NCBI GenBank assembly: GCA_947172645.1
Contig: CAMWBY010000018.1
Location: forward strand, 1 to 64,000
Length of the DNA: 64,000 nt
Direction: 5' to 3'
From: an uncultured Lachnospiraceae bacterium
Lineage (GTDB): Bacteria > Bacillota > Clostridia > Lachnospirales > Lachnospiraceae
The notes below the pieces were generated by a model, which made no database searches, was not told the DNA's origin, and worked only from the letters and a program-made list of their open reading frames with translations. Within the stretch, counting starts at the first letter, position 1. Every line of letters begins with the position of its first letter. Shown piece by piece: positions 25,918 through 34,340 of this stretch. The position numbers were made by a program, and so were the translations under genes.

Positions 25918-28272
25918 ATGTCTATTAGAATAACAGGTATGTATTCCGGTTTGGACACAGAGAGCATAATTACTCAGCTTGCTTCCGCGCAGAGTGTGAA
26001 GAAGAACAAGCTTGTGAAAGACCAGATAAGGCTTAGTTGGAAGCAGGATGCCTGGAAAGCCCTGAATACCAAGATTTATAATTTCTATACGAATACGCTC
26101 GACAATATGCGTTGGCAGGGTTCTTACAGGAAGAAGATGACCAGTGTGTCCAACACTAACGCGGTCAGCATTGTCACCAGTTCGGATGCGCCCAACAGCG
26201 TTCAGACGATGACGATTGATAAATTGGCGAAGCAGGGTTATCTGACCAGCGGCCAGATTGCTAAGGCGGACGGCGGGCAGGTATCAGAGTCTTCCACGCT
26301 TGAGGATTTAGGTTTTGTCGGCGATGCGGACGGGAAGGGTTCCTTCCGTGTGAAGGTTGGCAATAAGACCATGGACATCGAAGTGACTAAGGATATGAAG
26401 ATATCTGACGTAGTCAAGAAACTGCAGTCTGCGGGTATCAATGCGAACTTCGATGCGAAGAACCAGAGATTCTATTTAAGTTCCAAAGATTCTGGGTTAA
26501 ATGGTGATTTCACAATCACGAGCAACAATGCAGGCGGTAAGGATGCCCTGAAGAGTTTAGGGCTGATTACGGCTTATAATCCGAACAGCAATGAATATAA
26601 AGAATATGAGAAGTGGGCGAACTATGGAAATGACCCCACCGCATCTCCCCGTAAAGAAGCTGAAGCGGATGAAGTGGCGAAGCTGATTGCAGGCAAGAAA
26701 GGGAGTACGGATACGCTCCTGAAAGCCAATGAAGAACTGAAGAAGCGTTTAGAAGATATTCTGAAAGAGAATGACGAGAACGACAAATATGATTTAGATT
26801 ATGACCCTGCCGATAAAGACAAGATTAATGAGCAGGCGAAGAAGATGTATGACGAGCTGTACGGAGAGGAGAAGCCGAAACAGAAAGTGGATGCGGATGG
26901 CAATCCTGTGTTTGATGCCGGTCAGCCTGTCTATGTCCAGAAGGTAGATAAGGATGGCAATCCGATGGTGGATGATGATGGGAATCCTGTCTATGAAACA
27001 GAGCGCAACGGCGGCCTTAAGAAAGCATTAGATGATGCCCAGGCGGCTCTTAAGAAAGCCCAGGAAGAACTCGAACAGGCTAAGAAGGATAATCCGGCGG
27101 ATTCCCAGGCTGTCAAGGATGCAGAGCAGAAAGTCATGGATGCAAGTTCGGCGGCTACCCAGGCTCAAGTTGATTTTAATAAGAAGAATGCGCATTACAG
27201 TTATGTCCAGGCTGTGGCGAACACCCAGAATGCGATAGAAGCCAACAGGGATACCATTGCGGATAATGAGTCTTACTATACGGTAGGCATGGATAACAAA
27301 CTGCAGGCTACACAGAAAGCAACGGATGAAGTCACGCAGTATTTCAATGACAAGATTGCCGCTGCGAATGATTATCTGAATGATGCAGCTAATTTCCCTT
27401 CGCTCTCTGATGAAGAGAAGAAGAAATATGCGACTAAGATTGACGGACAGGATGCGGAGATTACCCTCAACGGCGTTAACTATACGAGCAGCAAGAATAC
27501 GTTTGAAATTAACGGCCTGACAATCACCGCGCAGCAGGAGACGTCAGAGCCAATCACCGTGACGACGACGGAAGATACCGATGGTATCTATGATATGATT
27601 AAGAATTTCTTCACGGAGTACAATAAGCTCATTAACGAGATGAGTACCTTGTATAATGCGGAGTCCTCCAAGGGATTTGACCCGCTTCTGTCGGAGGAGA
27701 AAGCAGAGCTTGCCGATTCCGAGATTGAGGAGTGGGAGAAGAAGATTAAAGACTCCATTCTTCGCCGTGATTCCACGCTGCGGGATGTGAGCGACGCCAT
27801 CAAGACCGTAATGATGAAGGGCGCGACAGTGAATGGCAAGACGATGTACCTGTCAGACTTCGGTATCAATACATTGGGATATTTCAAGGCGGCGGATAAT
27901 GAGAAGGGCGCATACCACATCAATGGCGACAAGGATGATTCTAATGTATCTACAGAAGATGATGAATTGAGGGCAATGATTGCTGCTGACCCCGATACGG
28001 TTACGAAGTTCTTCTCAAGCCTTGCAGAGAACCTGCACAATGAGTTGGCGGATAAGATGAAGAGCGTGAAGGATACGAGTAGCGCTTTCACCGTATACAA
28101 TGATAAGACGCTCAAGGCAGAATATGACGACTATAAGGACAGAATTAAGAAGGAAGAGACGAAGTTAAACGACTTGATGGATAAGTGGTATAAGAAGTTC
28201 TCCGTGATGGAGACAGCGCTTGCGAAACTGCAATCCAAGAACAATGCCGTGTCCGGTATGTTTGGCGGTTGA
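25918..28272 (+). CDS. fliD: Flagellar filament cap protein FliD (hook-associated protein 2), enlarged
   Basis: 784 residues versus about 450-500 usual. FliD_N is at the start (RITGMYSGLDTESIITQLASAQ), and FliD_C ends with helices (VYNDKTLKAEYDDYKDRIKKEETKLNDLMDKWYKKF, read in parts) and a short tail. Between about 230 and 470 there is an insertion with Lys/Glu-rich helices, three DxDGNP-type motifs (about 325-360) and a long coiled coil (about 365-430). FliD caps the filament tip and catalyses flagellin folding. The insertion probably protrudes from the cap and may contact the environment. AGGAGG lies upstream; fliS follows. Confidence 0.92.
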   Translation: MSIRITGMYSGLDTESIITQLASAQSVKKNKLVKDQIRLSWKQDAWKALNTKIYNFYTNTLDNMRWQGSYRKKMTSVSNTNAVSIVTSSDAPNSVQTMTIDKLAKQGYLTSGQIAKADGGQVSESSTLEDLGFVGDADGKGSFRVKVGNKTMDIEVTKDMKISDVVKKLQSAGINANFDAKNQRFYLSSKDSGLNGDFTITSNNAGGKDALKSLGLITAYNPNSNEYKEYEKWANYGNDPTASPRKEAEADEVAKLIAGKKGSTDTLLKANEELKKRLEDILKENDENDKYDLDYDPADKDKINEQAKKMYDELYGEEKPKQKVDADGNPVFDAGQPVYVQKVDKDGNPMVDDDGNPVYETERNGGLKKALDDAQAALKKAQEELEQAKKDNPADSQAVKDAEQKVMDASSAATQAQVDFNKKNAHYSYVQAVANTQNAIEANRDTIADNESYYTVGMDNKLQATQKATDEVTQYFNDKIAAANDYLNDAANFPSLSDEEKKKYATKIDGQDAEITLNGVNYTSSKNTFEINGLTITAQQETSEPITVTTTEDTDGIYDMIKNFFTEYNKLINEMSTLYNAESSKGFDPLLSEEKAELADSEIEEWEKKIKDSILRRDSTLRDVSDAIKTVMMKGATVNGKTMYLSDFGINTLGYFKAADNEKGAYHINGDKDDSNVSTEDDELRAMIAADPDTVTKFFSSLAENLHNELADKMKSVKDTSSAFTVYNDKTLKAEYDDYKDRIKKEETKLNDLMDKWYKKFSVMETALAKLQSKNNAVSGMFGG

Positions 28273-28372
28273 TAAGCTTTTGGTTAACTGTTAGGGTCTG
28301 CAGTGCTGATATTGATATATTGCGAATAAATATTGCAGTCTGTTGAAAAATTGTGTATATTAGATGTAGCAC

Positions 28373-28404
28373 TATAGTACCGCATGTATCTGTGCGGTAC
28401 TATA
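28373..28404 (+). repeat. 12-bp perfect inverted repeat in the fliS leader
   Basis: ATAGTACCGCA (28374-28384) and TGCGGTACTAT (28393-28403) form a perfect hairpin (12 bp with flanking T-A) with an 8-base loop. There is no T-run, so it is not a normal terminator. It could be an RNA processing or regulatory hairpin 55 bases before the fliS start. Confidence 0.7.
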
Positions 28405-28458
28405 TCAGTGCAGGATAATAAGAGTGTAAGTTACGAGCAAGCAAGGAGGAACAGACTT

Positions 28459-28836
28459 ATGCCAGCACAGAATCCTTTTGAACAGTACCAGAGGAATAAG
28501 ATTCTTACGGCTACACCTTCGGAAGTTACTTTGATGCTGTATGAGGGAGCAATCAAATTCTGTAATATTGCCATTATGGGAATTGAGCAGGGTGATATGG
28601 AGAAAGCACATACGAATATCAGGAAGACCCAGCGCATTATCGAGGAGTTTCGGAATACATTAGACCGTCAGTATGATGTCGCGGAAGATTTCGACAGAAT
28701 CTATGTCTATGTGCTTCAGCGTTTGTTTGAGGCGAACATCAAGAAAGATAAGGAGATTCTGGAAGAAGTAAACATGCATTTGCGCAGTATGAGGGATACC
28801 TGGAAAGAAGTTATGAGGAAGTGTAATAAGGCATAG
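28459..28836 (+). CDS. fliS: Flagellin export chaperone FliS
   Basis: 125 residues from the ATG at 28459, which has AAGGAGGA eight bases upstream; a longer frame from 28384 lacks a site. It shows the FliS pattern: NPFEQYQRNKILTATPSEVTLMLYEGAIKF, then RTQRII-like KTQRIIEEFRNTLD, and a C-terminal helix with HLRSMRDTWKEVM. FliS binds the flagellin C-terminus and prevents early polymerisation. Length is typical. It follows fliD and is followed after 12 bp by a second small helical chaperone-like gene. Confidence 0.95.
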   Translation: MPAQNPFEQYQRNKILTATPSEVTLMLYEGAIKFCNIAIMGIEQGDMEKAHTNIRKTQRIIEEFRNTLDRQYDVAEDFDRIYVYVLQRLFEANIKKDKEILEEVNMHLRSMRDTWKEVMRKCNKA

Positions 28837-28848
28837 AGAGGTATGGCG

Positions 28849-29325
28849 ATGAACCAGAGTGGTGCACAGATTTTGCTGCAGAGCTTAGAGAAGAAAAATG
28901 CATTGTTAGACCAGATGATTCGACAGAACAGCGTACAGGAGAATATCCTGAAACAAGACGAATTTGATATGGACGCTTTTGACGAGGCGATTGACCAACA
29001 GAGCGCATATGTAGATGAACTTGACAGATTGGACCGTGGGTTTGAGGCTGTCTATGACAGGCTACGGGAAGATATCGTTGGGAATAAAGACCGTTACAGA
29101 GATGAAATTTTGCGTATGAAAGAGCAGATTCAGCAGATTACCGATAAAATTGTAACTCTGAATGCAGGAAACATGCGTAATAAGATGTTGGCGGAGAACC
29201 AGTTTAAGAAGAAAAAACATGAGATTGGCAACGGCGTCTCGAAGAATAGAGTGGCCACAAATTATTATAACAGTATGAACAATCTTCATTATGTGTCGCC
29301 GCAGTTTTATGATAATAAGAAGTAG
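28849..29325 (+). CDS. Helical flagellar chaperone-like protein (FliT/FlgN type)
   Basis: 158 residues from the ATG at 28849; an ATG at 28843 leaves only two bases after the GAGAGG site, so the second ATG is preferred. It is highly helical (ILLQSLEKKNALLDQMIRQN, then a coiled coil around RFEAVYDRLREDI-like GFEAVYDRLREDIVG and QIQQITDKIVTLN), with a polar C-terminal tail. The position directly after fliS is where fliT-type genes occur. A chaperone for FliD or another axial protein is likely, but the exact family is not certain. A strong terminator follows. Confidence 0.75.
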   Translation: MNQSGAQILLQSLEKKNALLDQMIRQNSVQENILKQDEFDMDAFDEAIDQQSAYVDELDRLDRGFEAVYDRLREDIVGNKDRYRDEILRMKEQIQQITDKIVTLNAGNMRNKMLAENQFKKKKHEIGNGVSKNRVATNYYNSMNNLHYVSPQFYDNKK

Positions 29326-29393
29326 CGGATTGGAATGGAAATATATAGTCAATTGGTAGTATGGTATTATGATGTGGAAATGTTTTTTAAATT

Positions 29394-29441
29394 ACCCAGG
29401 CAGCATAGAGTGTTAGTAATTTGATGCTGCTTGGGTTTTTT
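29394..29441 (+). terminator. Strong terminator after the flaG-fliD-fliS group
   Basis: ACCCAGGCAGCAT (29394-29406) pairs with ATGCTGCTTGGGT (29424-29436) over 13 positions with one G-T pair, followed by a run of six T. Confidence 0.9.
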
Positions 29442-29773
29442 GTTGTATGTATTATAAGTAAGATTTCAGCTATGCCATTCATAAGTTATCAGAATATACA
29501 TTTTGGTCAATAATATTACTGATTGATGACTTATTTTATGTCGGGCGTCCGCCATATAGAATTGATGTGTATGGCTGAAATGTTATAATTACAAATTACG
29601 TATTTGGTTCTTGTAATTGGGATGACCCTATGGTACAATTTAACTGTATTTACTGTGCTTTTTTAGGCAATAAATACAATGCACAGGAATTTACCTTGTG
29701 AATCTTGTATGGTATTTATATTTGTTCCTGCATATATTAATATGGTACCGACAAGTAGAAAGATGGTGGGATT
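29442..29773. other. AT-rich intergenic stretch before the metallopeptidase/DisA-like genes
   Basis: No coding frame is supported here. The only recognisable element is the promoter-like pair at 29611-29639. Confidence 0.5.
29611..29639 (+). promoter_or_regulatory. Candidate sigma-A-type promoter of the accessory insert
   Basis: TTGTAA at 29611-29616, a 17-bp spacer and TACAAT at 29634-29639. It lies about 135 bp before the first small gene of the insert, downstream of the flagellar terminator. Confidence 0.5.
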
Positions 29774-29998
29774 ATGGCTGAACAGAGAATTTATCCGGTT
29801 ACGTATGTGAATGAGGATAAAGAGAAATGGATTAAAGAACAGTTGATTTTCCGGTATAGAGATGAAAAGCCTGCAAGCACATTTCTGGATTTGAGAGGAA
29901 TTTACCAAAGCAAGAGGGATAGGAAACGTGATTTGGAACAGTGCAAGAATAAGCCTCAGCAAGGTAAATTCGCTGAACTTGGAAAGATAGAGTATTAA
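29774..29998 (+). CDS. Small charged protein of unknown function
   Basis: 74 residues, rich in Lys, Arg and Glu (KEKWIKEQLIFRYRDEKPAST, then YQSKRDRKRDLEQCKN), with no membrane segment or known motif. The ribosome binding site is weak (GGTGGGA). It is the first gene of an AT-rich three-gene insert and ends just before a hairpin that separates it from the metallopeptidase gene. It could be a regulator or partner of the two large proteins, but this is positional only. Confidence 0.55.
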   Translation: MAEQRIYPVTYVNEDKEKWIKEQLIFRYRDEKPASTFLDLRGIYQSKRDRKRDLEQCKNKPQQGKFAELGKIEY

Positions 29999-30002
29999 TT
30001 TA

Positions 30003-30026
30003 TAAGCCCATGGTTACATGGGCTTA
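30003..30026 (+). terminator. Hairpin between the small gene and the metallopeptidase gene
   Basis: TAAGCCCATG and CATGGGCTTA form a perfect 10-bp stem with a GTTA loop, followed by TTCTTGTT. It resembles a weak terminator or attenuator that would lower expression of the two large downstream genes relative to the small one. Confidence 0.6.
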
Positions 30027-30053
30027 TTCTTGTTAAGGAAGGAAAGAGAAGAG

Positions 30054-32666
30054 ATGGGATTAATATGCAGGCCTATATTGATGTATAATGAATATGTACC
30101 GGCAATTACTGGTAAGAGAAAGTGGCAATATCAAGTTTTAGGGCATCATGACGGAATGGATGTGAGAGCGCCTGATTATATAGAGACGACGGAATCTTTT
30201 CAAAGTGTCTTTGATAAGCATATGCAGATTGATGAAGCTATGGACTATGCCACACAGGCTTACTTTGGTCTGCATAATGATGATGGCCAGGAGATTGAGT
30301 TTTGGGAGGAGGAGACGGTTTTTACATTTGTCTCATTCATTCAATTTAAAGAGAAAGATGTACATAAATATAACGGTTATTTGGAAAAAGGAATCTGTAT
30401 TGAGACAGAAAGCAGGTTGAGAATCAGGGCCTATTATACGTTAGACCATAATGACAGCATAATTGTTGTGAAAAGTGACAGATATGATGCAGGGGTACGT
30501 TTTATTAATGAATTGCATCAGAATACGAACGGATTACAGCCGTTTGAATTAAGTAACAGTTATACAGTTCTTGCATTTAAAAAATACCCTATGGGACGGA
30601 AGTATGATGAATACAAGACAGATGAAATCATTGGAAAGATTGAACTTCGGATTATAGAAAGTTATCAGGGTTCGATTAATTTTTTATACAATAAATTAGA
30701 AGAGGAACTAAAACCAACAGAAGGAATCGTATTGGATAGATATGCTTTGCTTGGGACGGACGATGAGGCAGTTGTAATAAAAAATATCCCATGTAAAGAT
30801 TTTTTGAAACTTTATATGGAGGACGGTGGTATACTGTGTAATTCTAATAGCGAGGTTCAAAAGTATGCGTTTGCTGTCACTACAAAAATAATGCATTCAA
30901 TAGATAAACATTCGTGTGTTAATAAGAGGAATCCGGATATTGGAAGCAATAAGGAATTTAGCGAAGCGTTGAGGAGGTATACGGAGCAGTGTTATAAAGA
31001 CAGGAAGCTGACTTCAGAGTATGCAGAGAAGAAAACTCTGATGAAAATTATAAATGCATTAGGAAAAATAGAATATGCAAGAAACAGAAATGGGACAGTG
31101 GTTGAGTATAATTTTTTTACGTTATTTCTCCCTTTTTATTTTTTTGTTGTTTTGCATACTAATGCGGATGACCACTCGAATGAATATTACGAATTTCTGA
31201 CATATTTTAATATATGTACCCAGAATTATGATAAGCCTGACAGAGTTTATATGCAGACGGCTGATTTCAATACTCGTTATTTTGAGATGCAGACGAAATA
31301 TTTTACCCTGTATAGTGCATACATATATCGCCTGAAACAGTTATTAAATGACGCGGGAAGCAATAAATATGAGTTTATATTATGTCCGGGGATGAGTGAG
31401 AGGACAGAAGTTAAGGAGTTCCATAAAAAAGAAAGTGATACATATAGACTTGTTAAAGTGGCGATTGCAGAGACAAGAATGTATGATATAAAATCCATGT
31501 TCTGTATTCTGGGGCATGAGGTTGCGCATTTAGTAGGTACGGAAATTCGGAGCCGTGAGAATAGATATCAGCACATGCTGAAGATGAATAGCCGCGTGAT
31601 TGTATTGGAGTTTTATAATTTTTTTAAACAGAAACAATTTATGGATGAAGTATATAATTCAGATATATGGCAGGAGTATGAATCTAAGTTTGTGGGGTGG
31701 ATAGAACAATATATTGCAAGGGACTGGGATACTAGCTATTGGGAGGAAAGGGCTGATTTTGGGGAAAATACAAAAGAGATTGTAGAGAAATATATTAATG
31801 AGTCGAAAAAATATAGGTACTATACGGAAAATGTGAAGAGTGCATTTGAAAAAGCCATAAAGGATATGCTTCAGATGCAGGGAGAAGAGATATTTGAAGA
31901 TGTTATCTGGACATTTTTTAAAACGGGGTTAGAGAATAATGATATAAAATATAAAGAAAAGGATAAATATATTGCTGATTGCCAGCAATTTTTAGAGAAA
32001 ATAATTGAGAATTTTGTTGGTGACAATACAGATGTCACTACGGCTTTTAGCCTTAGAAAGGTGTTAGATGCAGAAGTATATTTGTTAAAGGAGTGTTATG
32101 CCGATTTAATCTCAATATTATCTCTGGGATTAAGCTTAGAAGAGTATTTAAAGATAGTGGTAAAAGAAATTGTAAATGCCGGATATAGTATAGAAAAAAT
32201 TCCGGAAACTGCAATTATTGCCAGGATTGCAGTCGTAATGTCTGTCATGCACTATAAGGATGATAAAAGCGAAACCTATTATAGATGGGAGAATGAAGAT
32301 ATTGAAGCGGATTTGGAAGACAGTGATGTTATGCTGCTACAGCAGGAGGCCTTGGATTTTATGTGGATTTATATATGCAATGATGTGGATTATGACCCTG
32401 CTGTCATAGTAAGGGACAGTGCATGTATATTCTATGACCGTGTGATTTTGCGGGAAGTAATTTCCTATTTGCTCCATTGCAGAGCAAAATTCTATGAGCA
32501 TACCGATATAAAAAGACGGGAGATGATAGGTAAGTTTAAAGGCATAACACAGTGTGATAGTGCGGACAGGTTTTATGCAGAGGTGATGGAGCTGATTGTA
32601 GAGTATGAAAAAGAACTCTACGCTGAGTTGGCGGAAACAGCATGTGAGATAAACAAAAAAATATGA
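30054..32666 (+). CDS. Large protein with HEXXH zinc-metallopeptidase motif
   Basis: 870 residues from the ATG at 30054 (AAGGAAGGA upstream); a frame from 30018 begins inside the hairpin. No signal peptide. The first about 450 residues have no recognised domain. At residues 486-495 the sequence GHEVAHLVG gives H488-E489-xx-H492, and a second motif ECYADLISI (E680, D684) supplies a plausible third zinc ligand, as in gluzincin-type peptidases with an ExxxD helix. The rest is helical and Lys/Glu-rich. The gene lies 28 bp before the DisA_N-like gene and is AT-rich compared with the flagellar genes around it, suggesting transfer. Proposed: a protease effector controlled by the nucleotide-domain partner. 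Confidence 0.75.
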   Translation: MGLICRPILMYNEYVPAITGKRKWQYQVLGHHDGMDVRAPDYIETTESFQSVFDKHMQIDEAMDYATQAYFGLHNDDGQEIEFWEEETVFTFVSFIQFKEKDVHKYNGYLEKGICIETESRLRIRAYYTLDHNDSIIVVKSDRYDAGVRFINELHQNTNGLQPFELSNSYTVLAFKKYPMGRKYDEYKTDEIIGKIELRIIESYQGSINFLYNKLEEELKPTEGIVLDRYALLGTDDEAVVIKNIPCKDFLKLYMEDGGILCNSNSEVQKYAFAVTTKIMHSIDKHSCVNKRNPDIGSNKEFSEALRRYTEQCYKDRKLTSEYAEKKTLMKIINALGKIEYARNRNGTVVEYNFFTLFLPFYFFVVLHTNADDHSNEYYEFLTYFNICTQNYDKPDRVYMQTADFNTRYFEMQTKYFTLYSAYIYRLKQLLNDAGSNKYEFILCPGMSERTEVKEFHKKESDTYRLVKVAIAETRMYDIKSMFCILGHEVAHLVGTEIRSRENRYQHMLKMNSRVIVLEFYNFFKQKQFMDEVYNSDIWQEYESKFVGWIEQYIARDWDTSYWEERADFGENTKEIVEKYINESKKYRYYTENVKSAFEKAIKDMLQMQGEEIFEDVIWTFFKTGLENNDIKYKEKDKYIADCQQFLEKIIENFVGDNTDVTTAFSLRKVLDAEVYLLKECYADLISILSLGLSLEEYLKIVVKEIVNAGYSIEKIPETAIIARIAVVMSVMHYKDDKSETYYRWENEDIEADLEDSDVMLLQQEALDFMWIYICNDVDYDPAVIVRDSACIFYDRVILREVISYLLHCRAKFYEHTDIKRREMIGKFKGITQCDSADRFYAEVMELIVEYEKELYAELAETACEINKKI

Positions 32667-32694
32667 AATAAAAGAACACAAAAGGAATAAACAA

Positions 32695-34119
32695 ATGGAT
32701 TATGATTATGCACAGATGAAGGATATAAAGACAGATAAATCACTTAAGAATTTTTTGGCAAAGAAAATTTCCGAAGTAAATGAGCAAGATATAGAAGAGG
32801 GTGATATGAAGGTATTAATCATGCCTAAGAATGATGAAGGAGGGGCTCCTGTTAGGGAAATATATTTTTCGGAAAACTGTACAGATGAAATAGGAGAAAT
32901 GTTTGGAGAGGTGCCTGCTGACGTGTGCCAAAATAACGAGGCCATTTCGAAGATGTGCGCGGCATGTGAAAATGAAGACAAAAAATATATTGTCAAATGC
33001 CAACTGCTGAATGAGGCGGTAAACTATTATGGGATAGTCCAGTTTGTCCTTAATGAAATCAAAGAAGGGGCGGATTACCCTGAACTCAGAGACGAGCAGA
33101 TGCTGCTTAATTTTTTTGAGTGCCGTAACTTGGGCAACCGCACTCTGCTAATGGAAAATTATGCGCAGAAATTTCTGAGTGATAATGGCTTGCCCACAGC
33201 AGAGCTGCTTATTGAATTGTCAGCCCGGAGGTATGAAGGCAGTGAGAGCGAGGCAAAAATATATGTTGATAATGCAAGCATAGAAAATAATTATAAAGTA
33301 TGTATTTTTGACAAAACGGGAAGTGAAGAACGGGTCTTAAAAAGCGAAAACCTCAGAACAGTAAGGAAGCTGATGGAGATGTCCAAAAGTAGGAAACTGC
33401 AATTACTGGCAGATTGTGATATGAAAATTATAGGGTTAATATCTGTCTGTCAGGAGGCGCAAGATAAAATTAATGGGCAGAGTAATTATATCTGTTTTAA
33501 TGGATATATGCAGTGGAGCATATACATTAAGGGAAAAGAAGAAATATGCTACAGGCAGGGGAAATATTATATTAACAGTTCCGGCGGCAAAGACACTTAT
33601 GAAATGAAAGTCAATGAATTTAGAAAAAGAAGCAAGGGAAAGATAAGTGAATTAACTGTCCAAATAATAGGAAACCTTGTGAATATATTAAAGCAACAAA
33701 GACATGGCACGGCAGTAATCCTTACGGAAGACGAAGAAGAGGCTCCCAGGCTATGCAGGATGGACAGAGGCATATTGCTTGAGGCGGGTGAAAAGCAGGC
33801 ATTTAAGACGGCAGCAAACGAATTTGTTAAGGAGAGGATTCTTGGCGTTACGCAGATAGACGGAGCGCTTTATATGGATTTAAATGGAATGTGTACAGCG
33901 TTTGGGGTGATTGTGGATGGCGTTGCGAGGAAAAAGGGTAATTCAGGGAGAGGGGCGAGATATAATTCTATTAACAATTACATATGCCAGAAACACAGCG
34001 ATAAGGTATACATAGCGCTGATATTTTCAGAAGACGGCGGGGTTGATATTATAGATAATTTTAACCAGAGAGGAGTTCGGGAACAGAATACTGGCAATAA
34101 ACGTGCAGTAAAAATTTAG
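32695..34119 (+). CDS. Protein with C-terminal DisA_N/diadenylate-cyclase-like domain
   Basis: 474 residues. The N-terminal about 370 residues are unrecognised. The C-terminus reads IDGALYMDLNG (D389-G390-A391), GRGARYNSINNYI (R422) and KVYIALIFSEDGGVDII (S445-G449). This order matches the DGA, G(T)RHR and VSEExGxIS motifs of the DisA_N (diadenylate cyclase) fold. The RHR motif is RYN here, so the His and second Arg used for ATP are missing. The domain may sense a nucleotide, or make a different one, rather than make c-di-AMP. It has no DisA linker or HhH domain. It follows the metallopeptidase gene by 28 bp and the two form a likely operon. Confidence 0.75.
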   Translation: MDYDYAQMKDIKTDKSLKNFLAKKISEVNEQDIEEGDMKVLIMPKNDEGGAPVREIYFSENCTDEIGEMFGEVPADVCQNNEAISKMCAACENEDKKYIVKCQLLNEAVNYYGIVQFVLNEIKEGADYPELRDEQMLLNFFECRNLGNRTLLMENYAQKFLSDNGLPTAELLIELSARRYEGSESEAKIYVDNASIENNYKVCIFDKTGSEERVLKSENLRTVRKLMEMSKSRKLQLLADCDMKIIGLISVCQEAQDKINGQSNYICFNGYMQWSIYIKGKEEICYRQGKYYINSSGGKDTYEMKVNEFRKRSKGKISELTVQIIGNLVNILKQQRHGTAVILTEDEEEAPRLCRMDRGILLEAGEKQAFKTAANEFVKERILGVTQIDGALYMDLNGMCTAFGVIVDGVARKKGNSGRGARYNSINNYICQKHSDKVYIALIFSEDGGVDIIDNFNQRGVREQNTGNKRAVKI

Positions 34120-34181
34120 AGCTATCAAAGAAGAAAACAGAAAAGTAGTAGAAAATAGAAAAATAAAGTGTTGTAAACTGC

Positions 34182-34208
34182 TAAAGTAAATTGAAAAATT
34201 CCCGATAA
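34182..34208 (+). promoter_or_regulatory. Sigma-28 (SigD/FliA)-type promoter of flagellin 1
   Basis: TAAA at 34182-34185, exactly 15 bp, then CCCGATAA at 34201-34208; seven of eight -10 bases match the consensus GCCGATAA. It predicts a leader of about 125 bases before the flagellin start. Confidence 0.85.
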
Positions 34209-34214
34209 ATAAAA

Positions 34215-34235
34215 CAGATAAATTATTTTTATCTG
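34215..34235 (+). other. Leader hairpin near the flagellin 1 transcript start
   Basis: CAGATAAA (34215-34222) and TTTATCTG (34228-34235) form a perfect 8-bp stem with a 5-base loop very near the predicted transcript 5' end, where it may stabilise the flagellin mRNA. Confidence 0.5.
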
Positions 34236-34300
34236 AAGGGGAATGGCTTAAAAGTTAAGTACAAACTTACAGAACCATTGCAGAAGAAAAGAGAATAAAG

Positions 34301-34331
34301 ACGGCAGGGAGGCCGTGAGATTTCAAGGAGG
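34301..34331 (+). promoter_or_regulatory. CsrA-like binding region in the flagellin 1 leader
   Basis: ACGGC (34301-34305) and GCCGT (34312-34316) form a stem with loop AGGGAG, which holds a GGA motif. A second GGA lies in the Shine-Dalgarno AAGGAGG (34325-34331), ten bases before the ATG. This two-site layout is the known CsrA arrangement on hag mRNA. Confidence 0.65.
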
Positions 34332-34340
34332 AACAGGGTC

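Noticed and set aside
30018..30053. Upstream start of the metallopeptidase gene at 30018
   Set aside because: It lies within the right arm of a perfect hairpin and lacks a ribosome binding site; the ATG at 30054 has AAGGAAGGA.
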